From assembly GCF_000330505.1 (NCBI RefSeq), contig NW_004443623.1, positions 287,361-351,360 of the forward strand: a DNA stretch of 64,000 bases, in the 5' to 3' direction. Shown piece after piece: positions 36,201 to 46,581 of this stretch (position 1 is the first letter of the stretch; every line of letters begins with the position of its first letter). The notes below the pieces were generated by a model. The model saw only the letters and a program-made list of their open reading frames with translations. It was not told the DNA's origin and did no database searches. The translations under genes and the position numbers were made by a program. The DNA is from Entamoeba invadens IP1. Lineage: Eukaryota > Evosea > Mastigamoebida > Endamoebidae.

Positions 36201-38980
36201 CGAAAGGACTGTGTATAAAATGTTACTCAAAATACTTTTTAAATAAAGTATATCCACCACAATGTGAGTCGTGTGGTGATAATTGTCTGACTTGCACAAC
36301 ACCTACTTTGTGTCAGGTATGTTCAAATGGATTTACTCTTGTTAATGGAAGTTGTGTTTCACTTTCAAATTGTTTGGTGTCAACGCCAAGTGGATGTACT
36401 GCGTGTAATAATAGTTATTATCTTCTTCTTGGGTCGTGCAAAATGTTAAGTGAAATTCACTGCAAATCCGTTGTTATCACAGCAAACAATGAGGTACAGT
36501 GTTCATTATGTGAAAATGAATACATTTTGAGTGACACACAATGTAATGATATGTCTACCGGGCATTGCCAAAGTGTCGACTTATCAACTTCAAAATGTGC
36601 AATTTGTGAAGAGAAGTACAAATTTGATGAAACCAAAAAATGTGTATCAATGGAAACGACTCTATGCTCATATTCATCATCGGGCGATTGCCTTCAATGT
36701 GATTCACAAATCTCACTTGGAACGTCCAATGAAGGTGAATCAATTTGTAACACTGAAATAAAGACAATTTATTGCAAAGAAAATAGCAACACGGGGTGTG
36801 CCAAGTGCTCTGATGGGTATTATCTGAGTGGTACTGAATGTCTTCCATGTGACAAGAAGTGCTCAAGTTGTTTTAAAAACGCAGAGAGTTGTTTTACTTG
36901 TGCTTTTGGGTATTATTTTGACACGACAAACAACGACTGTATTTATGTTGGTGAACTTGCTGAAAAATGCAAATTGTTCTTACCAAGTGGTGTCGATTGT
37001 GCTGCATGCAACGAGGGCTATATCCTCATCAATACAGATTGTGTAAAATGTGACGAAAAGTGTCTGAGTTGTGTTGGAAACATTTCGAATTGTGTGAAGT
37101 GCAATGTAAAAGGTGGGTATTTCGAAGATGTCGAATTTACAACAATAGAAGATAAGAAATGTGTCACAATAACAACACTTGAAAATTGTGAATGGGTTTC
37201 AGAATATGGGTATGCTGTGTGTTACAATGGGTATTATCAAAACAAATATTACAAATGCACAAAATGCAATGACTTATGTGCGACATGTTCAAACAATAAC
37301 ACATGTTCGACATGTGTAGATCAATACGTTTTGATATCCAAAACGTCGCAATGTGTCAAATGGAATTTAATTGTAAATTGTAAATCATATGATTTAAAAA
37401 CCCACCAATGCAGTGAATGTGGTGGCAGCAACAAAGTTGGACCAAATGGAGACGAGTGTGTTCACAAGACAAATGTACTTGCAATTATACTTCCAATCAT
37501 CTTTGGTATTTTAATAGTTGTTATTATCATCATAACAATAAGTTTTATACTTTTCTACATTCATTACAGGAAAGAAGAGAAGTTGAGGAAGTCACTTGTG
37601 AATGAATTTCTGTTAAAGGATTTGAAAAAGAAAGGGGTTGAGATGGTATATCTTGGTACTCAAAAAGAACGCATTTTGTGTTCAACACAAGAAATACGTT
37701 TTGAAGGAGAAATTGTAGTTCAAAAAGACAGTGACTGTAAATTCATGATTGGCAACGACAGAGCGTCTTTATTGAAAATTCAATTCACAACACAAAATGA
37801 CGAAGAAAAGTTTGAGTTGAATGTTGAACCTTCCACTCCAGTAAGTATCAAGAAAGGTCGTGCTGTTGAATTTACTGTTACTGTTCATCCACTGTGTACA
37901 CTTGAGAAGACTGTTGACATCACTTGTTCAGTCTTAAACATCAACAAAGGCAAAATTTCAGAGATTAAAATTCCCGTCAAATTTGCGTCAGAAATGTCGA
38001 CAGCACTTGACCCGGACGAGTTGAAGAAAAAGCGAAAACTTGGAGAAGGAAGTTTTGGGATTGTGTACAAAGGAGCATATCGAGGAAATGTTGTTGCCAT
38101 CAAAGAGATGAAGGAAATGGTTGTCGCAAAATTAGGAGCAAAAGGGTTTACAAAGAATTCGACTGTTGAAAGTTCAAGTCGTAATTTGGCAAAGAACACA
38201 ACAAAAAGTACGACGAAAAATAACACGACTAACAACTCTTCGATGACGACAAGAGACAAAACAGCTGCTGAGAAACAGATGGATAAGAAGATGGACGAAT
38301 TCAGAAAGGAAGTTGCGATGTTGGCCAAATTTGTGAGTCCATATGTCATAAGATTCTATGGAGCGTGTTTCATACCAAATCGGATATGTATGGTCACTGA
38401 ATTGGCTAAATATGGCAGTCTGCAAGACCTGATGAAACATAAAATGTCTGACGAAGTTATCATGAAAATGCGAATCAAACTGATGTTGGACACGGCCAAA
38501 GGAATTCAGTATTTACACGCAAATAACACTCTTCACAGAGACATCAAGTCAGACAACACACTTGTAACTTCACTTGATTTTAACGACGAAGTCAATGGGA
38601 AATTGACTGATTTTGGAGCGTCAAGAAATGTCGACAGTCTGTGTGATAACATGATGTACACGAAATGTATTGGTACACCAAAGTACATGGCGCCTGAAAT
38701 CACAAATGTCGAAAAGTATACACTCTCAGCAGATGTGTATTCGTTTGCTATCACTGTTTTGGAATGTTTGACGTGGAAAGACCCGTTTGATGAAAAGCTG
38801 TTTCCATACAGTTGGGATATCACCAATTTGATTTCCAAAGGAGAACGACCGGCAATTGAATTGGGAGATGGAAAACAGAAAGCTTTAATTGAAGAAATGT
38901 GGAAGCAAGATCCCAGAGAGAGACCTGATATGGATATTGTAGTGGGGAGACTTGAAAATATATACCAAGCTGATAATTAA

Positions 38981-39179
38981 ATAACAAACATCTTTTTAAA
39001 AATTAATTGTTAAGATGTAACAATATATTTGTTATACTGATTTGATTATTTTATTATGTCTTATGTTGATATTTAAATTATTTATTCAACAATAATTTTC
39101 AAATGAAATACTTTTTTAAGATATTTAAATAGTATTTAAAAAACTCCCAATTCATTTCAATTAATCATAATTTCAAACT
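38981..39179. other. Short spacer
   Basis: About 200 bp between convergent TMK-1 and the small secreted protein gene; nothing recognised. Confidence 0.5.
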
Positions 39180-39806
39180 TTATCTGTTAAGGACTGGTCT
39201 GTCCCAAACAAAATAGTAAGATATTTTATGAAATTTTCCTAACAATTTGTCAACAATAGACATTGTACTTAAAACCCTATCTTTTTTTAAAGATGGTATT
39301 TCTCTTTCGATTTTGCTGAAATATCTAAAGCATTCTTTAAGTACAGTTATATAATAACTCTTTGCAACAGAATTATCTTCAAATTTGATTTGCCAACTTG
39401 GAAGGTGTTTAGCAATATATAAGTAATTATCCATCAGCGGGGAAGGCGATACCATGTCATTTAAATAACCAAATACTGCTTGAAAATTTTGTCTTGTGGG
39501 TGTTTTCACAGAAATTTCAAGGACTCTCAAAAAATTTTTGTGGTAGAGGATGATTGGAAGAAATACTTTTCGATCTTCCCCATTTTCAAATACTTTGGTG
39601 AGATATTTAAAATTGTTTACAATTTGAGTTAAGCCTCTCATAAATACCTTTTCGTACACCATCATTTTACGAGCAAAGTCTGTCCCATACCGTCCAATGG
39701 GTATATGTCTTAGATACTCTTCCGTTGGATTCATATCTTCCAAATCATCTAAAGAATGGACTATATGGATTAATAAAACAACAATTAAAACAGTTTTCAT
39801 GTTCAT
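39180..39806 (-). CDS. Small secreted helical protein, unknown
   Basis: About 208 residues. I chose the ATG at 39806 (MNMKTVLIVVLLIHIVHS) because it directly begins a signal peptide; a further in-frame ATG at 39800 is equally possible. The mature part is Lys/Leu/Tyr-rich, largely helical by composition, has one cysteine (LKECFRYFS), and shows no repeat, membrane span or known motif. Not recognised. It is intact while its neighbours are broken, so it is probably functional and exported. Confidence 0.65.
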   Translation of the reverse strand: MNMKTVLIVVLLIHIVHSLDDLEDMNPTEEYLRHIPIGRYGTDFARKMMVYEKVFMRGLTQIVNNFKYLTKVFENGEDRKVFLPIILYHKNFLRVLEISVKTPTRQNFQAVFGYLNDMVSPSPLMDNYLYIAKHLPSWQIKFEDNSVAKSYYITVLKECFRYFSKIEREIPSLKKDRVLSTMSIVDKLLGKFHKISYYFVWDRPVLNR

Positions 39807-40412
39807 TACACAAAATAATGTAAATTTAATGTTCAAAGTAAATTGCCTTTTATTAATCTATTTATAAGTGGTTATTGTATATATGAAAGTGGTAAACAAA
39901 TAATGTTAATTTGATTGTGTTTTTATATTTTTTAATTGTTATTTTTTTAATTTAAATCGATTCATCATGAATAGTTTCAATATTTAAATTGTTTTTATTA
40001 AAGTAATTTATATTAATTGTTATAACAATAGTTGTTAATAATAAATATTATAACTATAAATAGACACCATCACTATTTTTGTTTTGATTGTGATACACAT
40101 TCACAAATCGTTGAACCCCAAATTATTTTTATGTATATTTAATCAACGATAGACTATTGTTAATTTGATAAGTAATTTAAATTTCGTTGATTAATTCGAA
40201 TAGTATTTCAAAACAACTATTAACATCAAATGACCATACAGTTGGTTACATTTTGTTTTGATGTAATTTTAAAACTATTATGTTGTGTGTTAAAACAATA
40301 ATATTCCCTTTAATTGATTCTTTTATAATACAATAAATTAGAGTTTTATTAAATAATTTAATGAAAAATTATGACTTTATATTTGAATTGTCTAATTATG
40401 AAAGTGATAAAT
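39807..40412. other. A+T-rich spacer
   Basis: About 600 bp upstream of the small secreted gene; presumably contains its promoter. No gene recognised. Confidence 0.5.
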
Positions 40413-40810
40413 AAAACTGTAAAAGTTTGAAGTGTCAGTGCAACTTTGTTAATAGTACAATTATAATAAAATAATTATATGTATTTATAAAACAAAACAA
40501 TAAGGGCATGACACTGGATTGGCGTTTTTTAGTGGATTGGTGTATAAAAGGGAAAAATAGACTGAAATATCGGGCACCACAAAAAAAAAAAAATAAAATT
40601 TTGAAAAATCAGAGATCGATTTTGCCAAAAAGACTCTTATCCAAATAATATCCATTCTCTTTCACTGAGAAGATTAATGATAAACGTGTTTAGGTGATTA
40701 TTGCCAAGACCGAAACATTTAAAAAAATTCGTAAAAAATAGTATTGTTTTCACGTTTTTAAACACAAGAATGTTTTTTTTTATCTTTCGGGTTAATTTTT
40801 TGTTTTGTTT

Positions 40811-41119
40811 TTTATAGTTTATAACGGTATCAGATAAATGATCTTGGTAATGATACATTGTAATGACGAGTAATTTACACTATGATCTACAAAATGTATT
40901 CCGATATTCCAAGTATAGTTTTATGTTGGTAGTTGAATAAAAAGTATAGTAAAACGAAAAATGGAGAACTTGAAATAAATTTGAAATATTTTTTTCAAAA
41001 TTTTGGGAAATCGTCCTAAAAAGTTGCTGTGGATGGATCGATTTCGGTGGATGGGGTATAACAGCCACATATGGGCTATTACTTCGGGATTGTTGGTTTA
41101 TGGGATTTTTGACGTTTTT
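40811..41119 (+). repeat. Left long inverted arm
   Basis: It reappears inverted at 44863-45166 with very few differences. It has no credible coding content; short frames on both strands are mirror images of each other. Confidence 0.9.
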
Positions 41120-41408
41120 ATCAAAAACCAAAAAAGATATCGGTAAAATCTGTAAATTGTTACCTAAGAAATAACACTGACTCTAATTGTATGACCGTTA
41201 TAAAAAACAAACAAATAAATATTTTTAAATGATTCTTGTTCGCTCTATATTATAAACAGGTTTAAAGCAGGGCTCCCCAAATTTGGTTAAAAGGCGAGTT
41301 AAAAAATGATGATTTTTTATTGTTTCAAAAAGTAAATAACAAAATTAATTAAAAAACATTTATTTGATTTTGTTATTGGTTATAAAAAAACACGAATCAA
41401 GACTAAAA

Positions 41409-44253
41409 TTACATAAGAGAAAGCCTACTTTGCGTCATTTTAATAAATTTTGCAGACAAACGAATATCTGCAGTTTTTACTTTCATGTTTATTTTGTTAG
41501 CATAGCGATAAAAAGAAAACAAAGATTCCACACACGAAGATGTAGGAATAAGGCTAACTACAAGAAAAATAAGTTCTGAACATCTAAGAAAGTTTTCATG
41601 ACCAAATAATTGTAGTGCATCCAGAAGGCTGAATTTACATATTTTGTTTTTTGAGTTAGTATCAATAAACTTTTTCACGTCTTCTATGTTTGCATCAATA
41701 AGTGTTTTTAAATTTGTGAGTTCTATTTCCAAATAGTCTAAAGTGTTATTTACAAACATGGTGTCTTCGCGAATATATTTTTCAGGGAAATTGAAACAGT
41801 CCAAATATATATCCAAATTTTGATAAACCCCAAGTTCTGTTTTAACAGAGGAAAGTTTCTTTGAATCTGCTTTAAATTTTACACACGTAGAATTACAAAA
41901 CCTGATGTTCAAAGCATTAATAAACTCTGAAATAATATTTTTACACGACGATGAAAAAACAATTGGAGCTTTAAACGGCAAAAAACGATTTACTGAATAG
42001 AAAGAGTCAAAACATCCATTCGAAGCATCAGACATTTTTACATTCAAATTGTTGATTAACTCAGTGACACGCAAATACTCTTCGTTTATTAATCCAAACT
42101 TTTCTTGCATTTTATCACAACAAACTTTTGTAATATTCAAAATATCATAATAAAATCCGGCGAAAGCAAGGAACATTGTATCTTTTACGTCAAAATAATT
42201 AATACGTCTCCCCAAAAACACGAAATAATTAATATCACTTTTTGCCTTTTCCAATTCTACGTTGTTGCACTTTGGAAGTCCTGCCTTGTATTGGTCAATA
42301 AGAATGGTATTAATTTTCTTATAAATGTCAAGTTCTCTAAAAAACAAATCGAAGTCTTTAAAGTTGTTGATCAATTTATCAACTATTAACTCGTGATAAC
42401 ACCATCTTGTGTTACTCATGGTGGGTATATGTACATGTTCAATGTAATCGTCTTTGCTTCCCCAAAACGCGTTCCATTGAGTTATTGTAACATCGCTACA
42501 TATCACTTTGAGAATTGCCAAAAGAACTCTTCCATCTGCTGTATTCCAAAGAAATACCTCAGCCACGTTTAATCGATGGCAAAAACAGTAATGTGACATA
42601 TAAGTTTTAAGCGTTAATTCACTCGCCATTTCTTTGATACCATTTTCAATGTGTTCTTTTATAAGATTCCGTTTCGCAATACCAATAAGTGTAGAAACCC
42701 CTCCTTTCCAACCCACCATTTGAGTACATCCATCACTTGTACAAAACACACACTTTACAAGTGGAGCATCAAAAAGGTTTAGTGCGTCCAGTACCCATTT
42801 AGTGATATTTGCTGCTGTTGTTCTTTCGAATAGTTCACCTAAAACAAGCTTCTTTTGAGCAACAACAAAATTGTCAAAACTAAATCTACAGATAAGACCA
42901 ATAATTTCAGAACCATTTTTGTGTGTTGTATCTATAGCAATCCCATAGCAAACACAATTTTTGAACATTTGAACAATTTCTTCCTTGTCTTCTTTTCCTA
43001 ACAAAGTCACAACCTTAAGATTTGTTGTATGGCTAATATGGATTCTTGGAAAAAGTATGTTTTGATTTTTTTCATCTAGAAAAAGTGAAATAAATACATC
43101 AACAATTTCAGCTACAGCAACAGTCTGTTTTTGAGACATCCCAACTGCATTTTCTATTGTACCAACCATTAAAGTAAATATTTTGCTTCGAACAGAAAGA
43201 GCAGCAGAAGTTTCTTTACTTGTAATTGGGTTTGGAGGTACAAATTTATCAACCAAACTTTTGACTATTTCCAAAGTACACACATTTTCTGTTAAAAGTC
43301 TGTGAGTTTCTTTGGATATTTTTTCGTACAATTCCAACGACTTGGATTTAACCGACTTTATAGTTTCATTGTTATTTTGATTAGTTATAATTGAAGTGCA
43401 CGTTGTAATAGAACTTTCTTTTAATTCACATTCTTGAGTCTGGTTTGCATTCTCTTTAAATGCATCTTCAATTTTTATTGGAGTTGTGTTTACACTTTCT
43501 GTTTCTCTATATTCAAATAAAACAACATCACAACTGTTTTTATTAATAAAACAGTTTGAAATTTCACAATCCATTAAACAATTATGTGTTTGTTCATTAT
43601 CTTTTTCAAACGTAGTGGGGTGTTCTTTATTTTCACAATTCATTGCTTCATTATCGTATTTTATATTTTCTATATCAATGTCACAATTCTTATCATCTTC
43701 AATCATTTTATCCAAATAATTAACATTGTTAGTATTACAACTTTTTAATTTCATACTTATTGTGTTACCCAAAGTGTTCATATAATTACAACCATCCAAT
43801 TCAATAGAACACATTGAATGTGTCTTTTTAGGACGTTTGTGTACATTTTCAACCAAATAAATTTCCACTGCCTTTTGAGCCTCTTCAAATAAANNNNNNN
43901 NNNNNNNNNNNNNNNNNNNNNNNNNNNNNNNNNNNNNNNNNNNNNNNNNNNNNNNNNNNNNNNNNNNNNNNNNNNNNNNNNNNNNNNNNNNNNTGAGCCT
44001 CTTTCAAATAAAGTTCTCGTCTTATTTTAAAATCTTCTTCAAACACCTTTAATTTTGGTATACTAAATTCGGAACATGATTCAAAGTGTTTTAAATTGCA
44101 GTTTTTTCCAAAACAACGGGAACAAAAGGGACAATAATAAGTTGTTTTGAACCCGTTATAAATCGTAATCGTTTTGTATTTATGCAAATTATTTTTTGCG
44201 TTTTGAATGCGCCGATTTTTTGAATCTCGTTTTTGTCTGGGTGTTTTGTCCAT
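41409..44253 (-). CDS. hAT transposase, continuous if the gap is collapsed
   Basis: The ATG at 44253 (MDKTPRQKRDSKNRR) starts an N-terminal zinc finger (YYCPFCSRCFGKNCNLKHFESC, BED/C2H2-like). A run of 100 N (43894-43993) interrupts the assembly, then the frame continues to the stop at 41409. The catalytic region has Asp in YGIAIDTTHKNG, Asp in CTSDGCTQMVGWKGG, and a C-terminal hAT dimerisation-type block (LIFLVVSLIPTSSCVESLFS) holding the last Glu. An Arg-Trp (NTRWCYHEL) lies in the insertion domain. Between finger and core is a long acidic, Asn/Cys-rich linker. Sequence on both sides of the gap is the same 18 bases, so the gap is probably false (see findings). If so the protein is about 900 residues and open throughout, possibly an active hAT. 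Confidence 0.88.
43894..43993. other. Assembly gap (100 N)
   Basis: Exactly 100 undetermined bases, a default gap size. The left flank TGAGCCTCTTCAAATAAA and right flank TGAGCCTCTTTCAAATAAA are the same except for one T in a run. Confidence 0.98.
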
Positions 44254-44862
44254 TTATTTATTCAGTTTAGTTTGGTTTGTTTTTTTTAATTTTAATGTAT
44301 TTTTTACATTTAAGAAATCAGGAAAAATATTTTTTTTGTTTGACATAATTTATATTTAATGATAAAAATGTTATAATTGTATCAATACAAATATTTTTTT
44401 ATGAATGAAGAAATGTATGTATTTACTCATATTTTTAAATACAACCAATAAAAAGTTTGAAAAAGAAAAAACATAATACAAGTAAAACAACCAAAATAGC
44501 GGGAAATTTTATACATGCAAAAAACATCTTTTTTTCTGATCAAATTGATAAAAAATTGGTTTTTATTACTTTTTTTCGACTAAAAACCTAAACTCGCCCT
44601 TTAGCGGATAAATTTGGGGAGCCCTGTTTAAAGTTGAGAATGAAGGTAATCTTTATTAAAAATATATTTCTGTTTGCAGATCAAATATATTTAAAAAAGA
44701 TAAATTTTGACAAATCAAACATTTACTAAATTTCTTTTTTTAATATAAATAATAAACACAACAAAAAGTTAAGTTTTACAAAAAGAAATTAATTTTGTTT
44801 TTAACAAAAAATAAATTGTATAATTGAACATGATTTGCTGAATTTGTAATTATATTTTGTTG

Positions 44863-45166
44863 AAAACGTCAAAAATCCCATAAACCAACAATCCCGAAGT
44901 AATAGCCCATATGTGGCTGTTATACCCCATCCACCGAAATCGATCCATCCACAGCAACTTTTTAGGACGATTTCCCAAAATTTTGAAAAAATATTTCAAA
45001 TTTATTTCAAGTTCTCCATTTTTCGTTTTACTATACTTTTTATTCAACTACCAACATAAAACTATACTTGGAATATCGGAATACATTTTGTAGATCATAG
45101 TGTAAATTACTCGTCATTACAATGTATCATTACCAAGATCATTTATCTGATACCGTTATAAAAAAC
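44863..45166 (-). repeat. Right long inverted arm
   Basis: Inverted copy of 40811-41119. The outermost parts differ by small indels in A/T runs. Confidence 0.9.
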
Positions 45167-46068
45167 AATTTAAAAAAAAACAGTTTTGTTTTGATATTTT
45201 TGGTATGTTATTTAACGATTTGTTTTTTTAATAACGAGCAAATATTAACTAACAAATTTAATTGAAATCAATGTATTCAATTATATAAAAAATTAACTAT
45301 ATTGAAAAATAAATTAGCGTGTAAATTAAAAAAAAAATGTAAAATTAAAAAAATAATGTTAATAAAAGTATCATAATTAACATATTGAATGATAATAATA
45401 ACGTAGTAATGTGGCAGATAACACCATTTGGTAATATTATTTTTTTTATAAAAGAATTTTTGTTATTTGAAAATAAATACTTTTTTTAACGACAAAATTG
45501 AATTTATTTTACTAAAAAATATTTGTATCCAGCAAAAAAGCGTGTATTTACTGGATTGACGCTTTTCCAGTGGATAGACGCCCATCCATTAGTATGCCCT
45601 AAAAACAAACACAAACACATTTTTTAAAACTATTACTCTAATTAAAAAACCATAACAAAACCATAACTGTAGTTGCACAATTCTTCTCAATTAGTTTTTT
45701 TGGGGTTGCTTATTCAACTGTCTTGTTTACCGAAATTTTGCAGTGAAAAAGTCTTTGAATTTTGCTTGTCATATTTTTCGCTTTAAATAAACATATAAAC
45801 CAGAGGTTTAACATTTGCTCCATCCACAATCAATATCTAACACTGTTTTTTGTTCTGCATGACAATTGGAATTCCGGATTGTTAATACTTTCCACTCAAA
45901 CAAAGAGTAAAACTTATCATTCAAATATCTAGTTATATTTTATGTTGATTTTTTTACCTAATGTAACTTTTTCTTCCTTTTTTGTTCAAAACTTTTCCCT
46001 TTTGTTGCAAAAAAAACAAAGAAATAATAAATTAGCACACTTATTTGGAATAACTTTACATGTTATTT

Positions 46069-46581
46069 AAGGTGTATATTTTTAGTTTGAAACACAAAAA
46101 CAAAATATAATGAAAAAAGATAAATTCATGTGTTATTTATTTGAAAAATCAAGAACAGTAAATAATAATGCCATATTTTCAATAAAGTATTTGTGTTATT
46201 TGTTTTATTAAAAATAATTGCAAAACTATTTAATCAGATAATAGAATTTTATAGTTTTTATTATACTAAATCGAAATACTTTTGCGTTGATCAAACAAAA
46301 ATGATAAAAAATATATATCGCAATAAAATATAAAAACAAAGGATGTTAAGGAACAAACCAAAAAAGCTAATAACTATTATATGTTTATTATTTTTTAAAA
46401 AATAAAATGGGCTTGTATTAGCACCAAAACTGATTAAGGAATAAATCTATTATTCCTAAAATTAAAAAAACTGAAATGCAATTTTGAGACTGATGTATTT
46501 CAGTCAAAATTAAAAAAATGAAAAATATTATACGATTGACGATTCAACTCTTCTTCATAGTGTGTGAACTTAAAAACACAA
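46069..46581. other. Spacer and promoter region of the Gln/Asn-rich gene
   Basis: About 510 bp, A+T-rich. No gene recognised. Confidence 0.45.

Larger units (their letters stand above)
27713..38980 (+). pseudogene. Giant LRR-CxxC transmembrane kinase (TMK-1), disrupted by a MULE
   Basis: Before disruption this gene encoded about 2,650 residues. In order: signal peptide (MKTLHLFIYFLIFLCV, ATG 27713), BspA-like leucine-rich repeats (about 27890-28450), a very long CxxC ectodomain (about 28600-37450), one membrane span (about 37470-37566), a beta-rich juxtamembrane domain (about 37600-37990) and a protein kinase (about 38030-38970). The kinase keeps GEGSFGIVY, VAIKEMK, HRDIKSDN, DFGASRN and KYMAPE, with a Ser/Thr/Asn/Lys-rich insert after VAIK. 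Three lesions are seen: a MULE at 30193-33500, a TAG at 35122-35124, and a one-base frameshift at about 35460. Joining the halves at the duplicated TGAGAATT gives ...CENCIENCDVCN..., exactly in CxxC register. The downstream frame lacks its own signal peptide. A truncated secreted LRR/CxxC product (27713-30202) could still be made. Receptors of this type sense the surface in Entamoeba; the ligand is unknown. Confidence 0.93.
41261..44633. mobile_element. hAT transposon nested in the TA-flanked element
   Basis: The ends CAGGGCTCCCCAAATTT... (from 41268) and ...AAATTTGGGGAGCCCTG (to 44626) are typical hAT inverted ends. TTTAAAG directly flanks both sides (41261-41267 and 44627-44633); with one extra shared G it becomes the 8-bp duplication usual for hAT. 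The TIRs extend, with gaps, to the GGCGAGTT block. The element (about 3.36 kb including the assembly gap) carries one transposase gene on the minus strand. Confidence 0.92.
40501..45601. mobile_element. TA-flanked element with long inverted arms, host to a hAT
   Basis: The element is 40503-45599, bordered by TA (40501-40502 and 45600-45601). Its ends are AGGGCATGACACTGGATTGG... and, inverted, GGGCATACTAATGGATGGG.... Inside are inverted arms of about 305 bp (40811-41119 and 44863-45166) that are nearly identical. Removing it restores the continuity seen in the repeat copy at 62890-63446. Without the hAT inside it would be about 1.73 kb and non-coding. TA duplication suggests Tc1/mariner mobilisation (inference). 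Confidence 0.85.
40413..46068. repeat. 540-bp repeat (copy A), split by nested transposons
   Basis: The pieces 40413-40502 and 45601-46068 together match the uninterrupted copy at 62890-63446 in order and orientation. The shared start is GTGTCAGTGCAACTTTGTT and the shared end runs through GCACACTTATT(T/C)GGAAT(A/G)ACTTTAC. The ends are inverted relatives of each other around GTGCAACTTT, so the repeat may itself be a MITE. Divergence between copies is moderate by eye. Confidence 0.88.

Noticed and set aside
35423..38980. Independent kinase gene starting at 35423
   Set aside because: The frame begins without ATG in the middle of CxxC repeats and has no signal peptide; it is the continuation of TMK-1 after a frameshift.
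40880..41131. Open frames in the inverted arms (also 44850-45047)
   Set aside because: They are mirror images of the same non-coding arm read on opposite strands.
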